Shown one piece after another: positions 13,291-15,610 of a stretch of DNA of 15,610 nt. Each line of letters starts with the position of its first letter. The first letter of the stretch is position 1. Where the stretch lies: the NCBI GenBank assembly GCA_022717655.1, contig JAIIAN010000059.1:1-15610 (forward strand). The letters run 5' to 3'. The position numbers were made by a program, and so were the translations under genes. The DNA comes from Bacillota bacterium (lineage in GTDB: Bacteria; Bacillota; Clostridia; Lachnospirales; Lachnospiraceae). Below the pieces are notes generated by a model. It was given only the letters and a program-made list of their open reading frames with translations, searched no databases and was not told the origin of the DNA.

Positions 13291-15047
13291 GACACCGCCT
13301 CCTCTTCTGTCTGATTGATTGCTTTTACCACATCCTCTACTGTTACCGCATTTGGAAAATAATTTCTTGCCATACGGTTTGCAGCAGTGGTATAAAAGTT
13401 ATTTCCGGCAAAAAATTTTTTCGATTCTTCACTGGTTACCACATTTCCCTGAAAGAACAGTCCGGTACGATCCGCATACTGCGCACAAAATTCTACATCA
13501 TGAGAAATCATCAAAATCGTTACGCCATGTTCACTTAATTTTCTTAATATCTCTCCGAGTTCTTTTTTATAATGATTATCGATTCCTTTGGTCGGCTCAT
13601 CCATCAAAAGAATTTTCGGGCGAAGCAGAAGTACTTTTGCAAGTGCCAGTCTCTGCTGCTCTCCACCACTTAAATCATAGGGATGCCGTTCTAAAAGCCC
13701 TTCTAATCTTGTTAGTGAAACAATTCCCTCAACTGCATCTTTTTTCTTCATTTCAATTGGATATGCCTCACTTTTTCTTTCCCGCTTTCCATCTATTACT
13801 TCATATAAATCCTCTCTTACGGTTTTTTTCACGAACAGACTTTGCGGATTTTGCGGCATCACGCCTAAGAATCCGTGATAGAGGTCATCATCACTGTATT
13901 TTCCGATTTCTTTGCCTTCCAGATAGATTTTACCACGATACGGAAAACGAATTCTTGCAATCAGACTCATCGCTGTACTTTTTCCGGTTCCGTTTCCTCC
14001 TACCACTGCAAAGATTTCTCCTTTTTTGATGTCCAGGCTTAACCCTTTTACCACATCCGGCAAATCCCGTTCATAGCGAAACCAGACATCTTTGATTCGG
14101 ATTTCCGGAATTTCTTTTTCCGGTTCTTTTTTCAGACCTGAAAGTTTTCCAAAAATAGAATTCTTCTTTTTTGCTGTCTCTTCCTGATTTCTTTCTTTTT
14201 TTATTTTTATACCTTTTGTCTCTAATTCCTCTGACAGCCAGCGTCGTCCCTGACTAACGGTAAGCGGGCAGCGAAGGGAACTGTTTGTTCCGGCATAAAT
14301 CTGCATCGGTGCCGGCATAGAAAGAAACATATCATGTCCCATCGTTCTTAACTGCTCCCCGATTTCATTCGGTGTTCCGTCCGCTATTATCCTTCCTTTA
14401 TCCATGACATATACTTTATCTGCCCATGGAATGACATCTTCTAAGCGGTGTTCGGTTAAAATCACAGTGGTTCCGATATCACGATTAATTTTCCGAACCG
14501 TCTCTAAAAAATCGGAAGCTGCAATCGGGTCAAGTTGGGAAGTCGGTTCATCTAAAATCAAAAGTTTCGGGTGCATTGCCATAACCGAAGCAAGATTTAA
14601 GAGCTGTTTTTGTCCTCCCGATAATTCACTGACATTTTTTAAAAACCAGGAATGGATTCCAAAGTAGGAAGCCATCTCTGCCACACGAAGCCGAATCGTA
14701 GGTGTATCATAGCCAAGGCTTTCTAACCCAAAGGCAAGCTCATGCCAGACTTTATCGGTTACAATCTGATTATCCGGATTTTGAAGCACATAGCCAATTT
14801 CTGCACTTTGTGTCCGCAAATCCACGTCTTCCAGATTCTGCCCGCCGTATAAGATTTCTCCCTTCTTTTCTCCATGTGAAGCAAGCACACTTTTAAACTG
14901 CCGAAGCAGAGTGCTTTTTCCGCATCCACTCTTTCCACACAGTACAACAAACGAACCTTCTTCTACTTCCATGGATACCTGATAAAGTGCCGCATGGCTT
15001 TCTTTTGGATATTGAAAACTAAAGTTTTTTACTTCGATACAATTCAA
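13284..15047 (-). CDS. ecfA: ECF transporter ATPase, two ABC domains fused (EcfA-EcfA')
   Basis: This 587-aa cytosolic protein has two complete ABC ATPase domains in one chain, replacing the usual EcfA/EcfA' pair. Domain 1 has Walker A GKSGCGKST (38-46), QNPDNQ, signature LSGGQ (142-146), Walker B LLILDE (162-167) and H-loop His200. A charged linker (about 280-312) joins it to domain 2: Walker A GGNGTGKST (350-358), QNPQSL, signature LSGGE (459-463), Walker B ILLMDE (479-484) and His516. All nucleotide-binding motifs look intact in both halves, so both sites should hydrolyse ATP. The start is a TTG at 15047; there is no in-frame ATG between the upstream stop codon and the domain start, and AGCAGG sits 10 nt before it. 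It follows EcfT by 34 nt and overlaps the S-component gene. Confidence 0.95.
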   Translation of the reverse strand: MNCIEVKNFSFQYPKESHAALYQVSMEVEEGSFVVLCGKSGCGKSTLLRQFKSVLASHGEKKGEILYGGQNLEDVDLRTQSAEIGYVLQNPDNQIVTDKVWHELAFGLESLGYDTPTIRLRVAEMASYFGIHSWFLKNVSELSGGQKQLLNLASVMAMHPKLLILDEPTSQLDPIAASDFLETVRKINRDIGTTVILTEHRLEDVIPWADKVYVMDKGRIIADGTPNEIGEQLRTMGHDMFLSMPAPMQIYAGTNSSLRCPLTVSQGRRWLSEELETKGIKIKKERNQEETAKKKNSIFGKLSGLKKEPEKEIPEIRIKDVWFRYERDLPDVVKGLSLDIKKGEIFAVVGGNGTGKSTAMSLIARIRFPYRGKIYLEGKEIGKYSDDDLYHGFLGVMPQNPQSLFVKKTVREDLYEVIDGKRERKSEAYPIEMKKKDAVEGIVSLTRLEGLLERHPYDLSGGEQQRLALAKVLLLRPKILLMDEPTKGIDNHYKKELGEILRKLSEHGVTILMISHDVEFCAQYADRTGLFFQGNVVTSEESKKFFAGNNFYTTAANRMARNYFPNAVTVEDVVKAINQTEEEAVSC

Positions 15048-15057
15048 TTTTTTATAA

Positions 15058-15063
15058 CCTGCT
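15058..15063 (-). promoter_or_regulatory. Ribosome binding site for the TTG start of EcfA
   Basis: AGCAGG lies 10 nt before TTG AAT TGT. The frame is closed upstream by TAA at 15071-15069 with no ATG or GTG between, so TTG is the only reasonable start. Confidence 0.5.
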
Positions 15064-15081
15064 TTCTTTTATTTTTGACGC

Positions 15082-15610
15082 TCACATCATTTTTTTCGGG
15101 TCTGTCAAATACCATGGAAGCCTGCGCTCCATATCTGCCATTTTTTTAAGTTTCTCAAATCTTCTATCCTCAAGCACACCTAAAATCACAGGAAAGAAAC
15201 AAAATCCCGCCCATGCCAGATAAATAACGACGCTAAGGGGGGTCAGCGGAAGTCCGCCGATTTTAATCTGTGGGTCATACTGTGCAAAGCTAATGCCCGC
15301 TGCCATTCCACCAAAATACACTCCCATCAGTGCCAGTAAAGTGCCTGTTACAATCCCATCCCTATTATCAAATCGAAAGATTGCAAAAGCGCTTCTCCCT
15401 TTTAAGCCATATCCTCTTGCACGCATCGAATCTGATGTATCAATCGCATTTTCCAGTGCCCAGGTAACCAATACAGAAAAAATCGTAATACCGTGACGCA
15501 TTTTCTTAAAAATGTTTCCGTTTTTTACATCTCTTCCAATTGCTTTTTGTCCATTTCGGATGACGGTCAGCTGCTGTCCAAATCTCGGCACAAACCGAAA
15601 TACCATAGAT
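15082..15610 (-). CDS. ecfT: ECF transporter transmembrane coupling component EcfT, C-terminal part
   Basis: The frame is open to the right edge, so the true N-terminus lies outside. The internal ATG at 15606 is not a convincing start. Visible features, numbered from that Met, are QKAIGRDVKNG (20-30), hydrophobic segments (about 40-52, 83-105, 120-142) and SMRARGYG (60-67), the second Ala-Arg-Gly coupling motif through which EcfT contacts the ATPases. The first coupling motif, usually QKARG, reads QKAIG here, with Arg replaced by Ile. The C-terminal tail after residue 145 is charged (EDRRFEKLKKMADMERRL). EcfT links ATP hydrolysis to toppling of the S component in the membrane. A dedicated EcfT with its own fused ATPase and S gene in one operon suggests a Group I (dedicated) ECF importer. 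Confidence 0.88.
   Translation of the reverse strand, partial: SMVFRFVPRFGQQLTVIRNGQKAIGRDVKNGNIFKKMRHGITIFSVLVTWALENAIDTSDSMRARGYGLKGRSAFAIFRFDNRDGIVTGTLLALMGVYFGGMAAGISFAQYDPQIKIGGLPLTPLSVVIYLAWAGFCFFPVILGVLEDRRFEKLKKMADMERRLPWYLTDPKKMM

Noticed and set aside
1..15610. Search for CRISPR arrays, tRNA or rRNA genes, insertion sequences, integrase or attachment sites.
   Set aside because: No spaced direct repeats, tRNA-like folds, transposase motifs or flanking terminal repeats were seen; the repeats present are protein-level helical units.

Overview
The window reads as a low-GC Gram-positive chromosome segment, most likely a gut Clostridia/Lachnospiraceae-type organism. The reasons are the AT-rich DNA, a consensus sigma-A promoter, strong GGAGG-type ribosome sites, a class B sortase, an ECF vitamin transporter with fused ATPases, and very large Ig-like and helical-repeat surface proteins. 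The species assignment is inference. Every gene I can support lies on the minus strand, so the biological order runs from the right edge to the left edge.

Right part (15610 to 11653): a tightly packed ECF transporter operon. It holds the EcfT C-terminal half (cut by the window edge), a double-ABC EcfA fusion (TTG start), a membrane S component (GTG start overlapping the EcfA stop by 7 nt) and a class B sortase 3 nt behind it. All parts of one dedicated ECF importer are present, together with the enzyme that anchors surface proteins.

Middle (11652 to 11144): a 509-nt regulatory region. It has a consensus promoter (TTGACA, 17 nt, TATGAT), a well-formed cobalamin riboswitch (P1 helix, T-loop, conserved core and 3' box all visible), a possible terminator platform, and a second AT-rich nested inverted repeat of unknown role just before the next gene.

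Left part (11143 to 1): four exported proteins downstream of the riboswitch. They are a small secreted DUF4430 protein; a 1734-residue wall protein with cadherin-like domains, a putative alpha/alpha barrel, a helical stalk and a VPKTG sorting signal; a 1389-residue membrane-anchored protein with DUF4430, Ig-like domains and an alpha/alpha toroid; and a lipoprotein whose C-terminal DUF4430 domain runs off the left edge. A large hairpin separates the small gene from the rest.

Interpretation: DUF4430 is related to the beta domain of animal transcobalamin/intrinsic factor, and the alpha/alpha barrel is the fold of the alpha domain of the same family. Together with the cobalamin riboswitch and the ECF transporter, this suggests a Gram-positive cobalamin/corrinoid capture system. 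Secreted, wall-anchored, membrane-anchored and lipid-anchored transcobalamin-like proteins would pass the ligand to a dedicated ECF importer, much as Isd proteins relay haem. The riboswitch and domain calls are well supported by the sequence. Ligand binding and the relay are inference.
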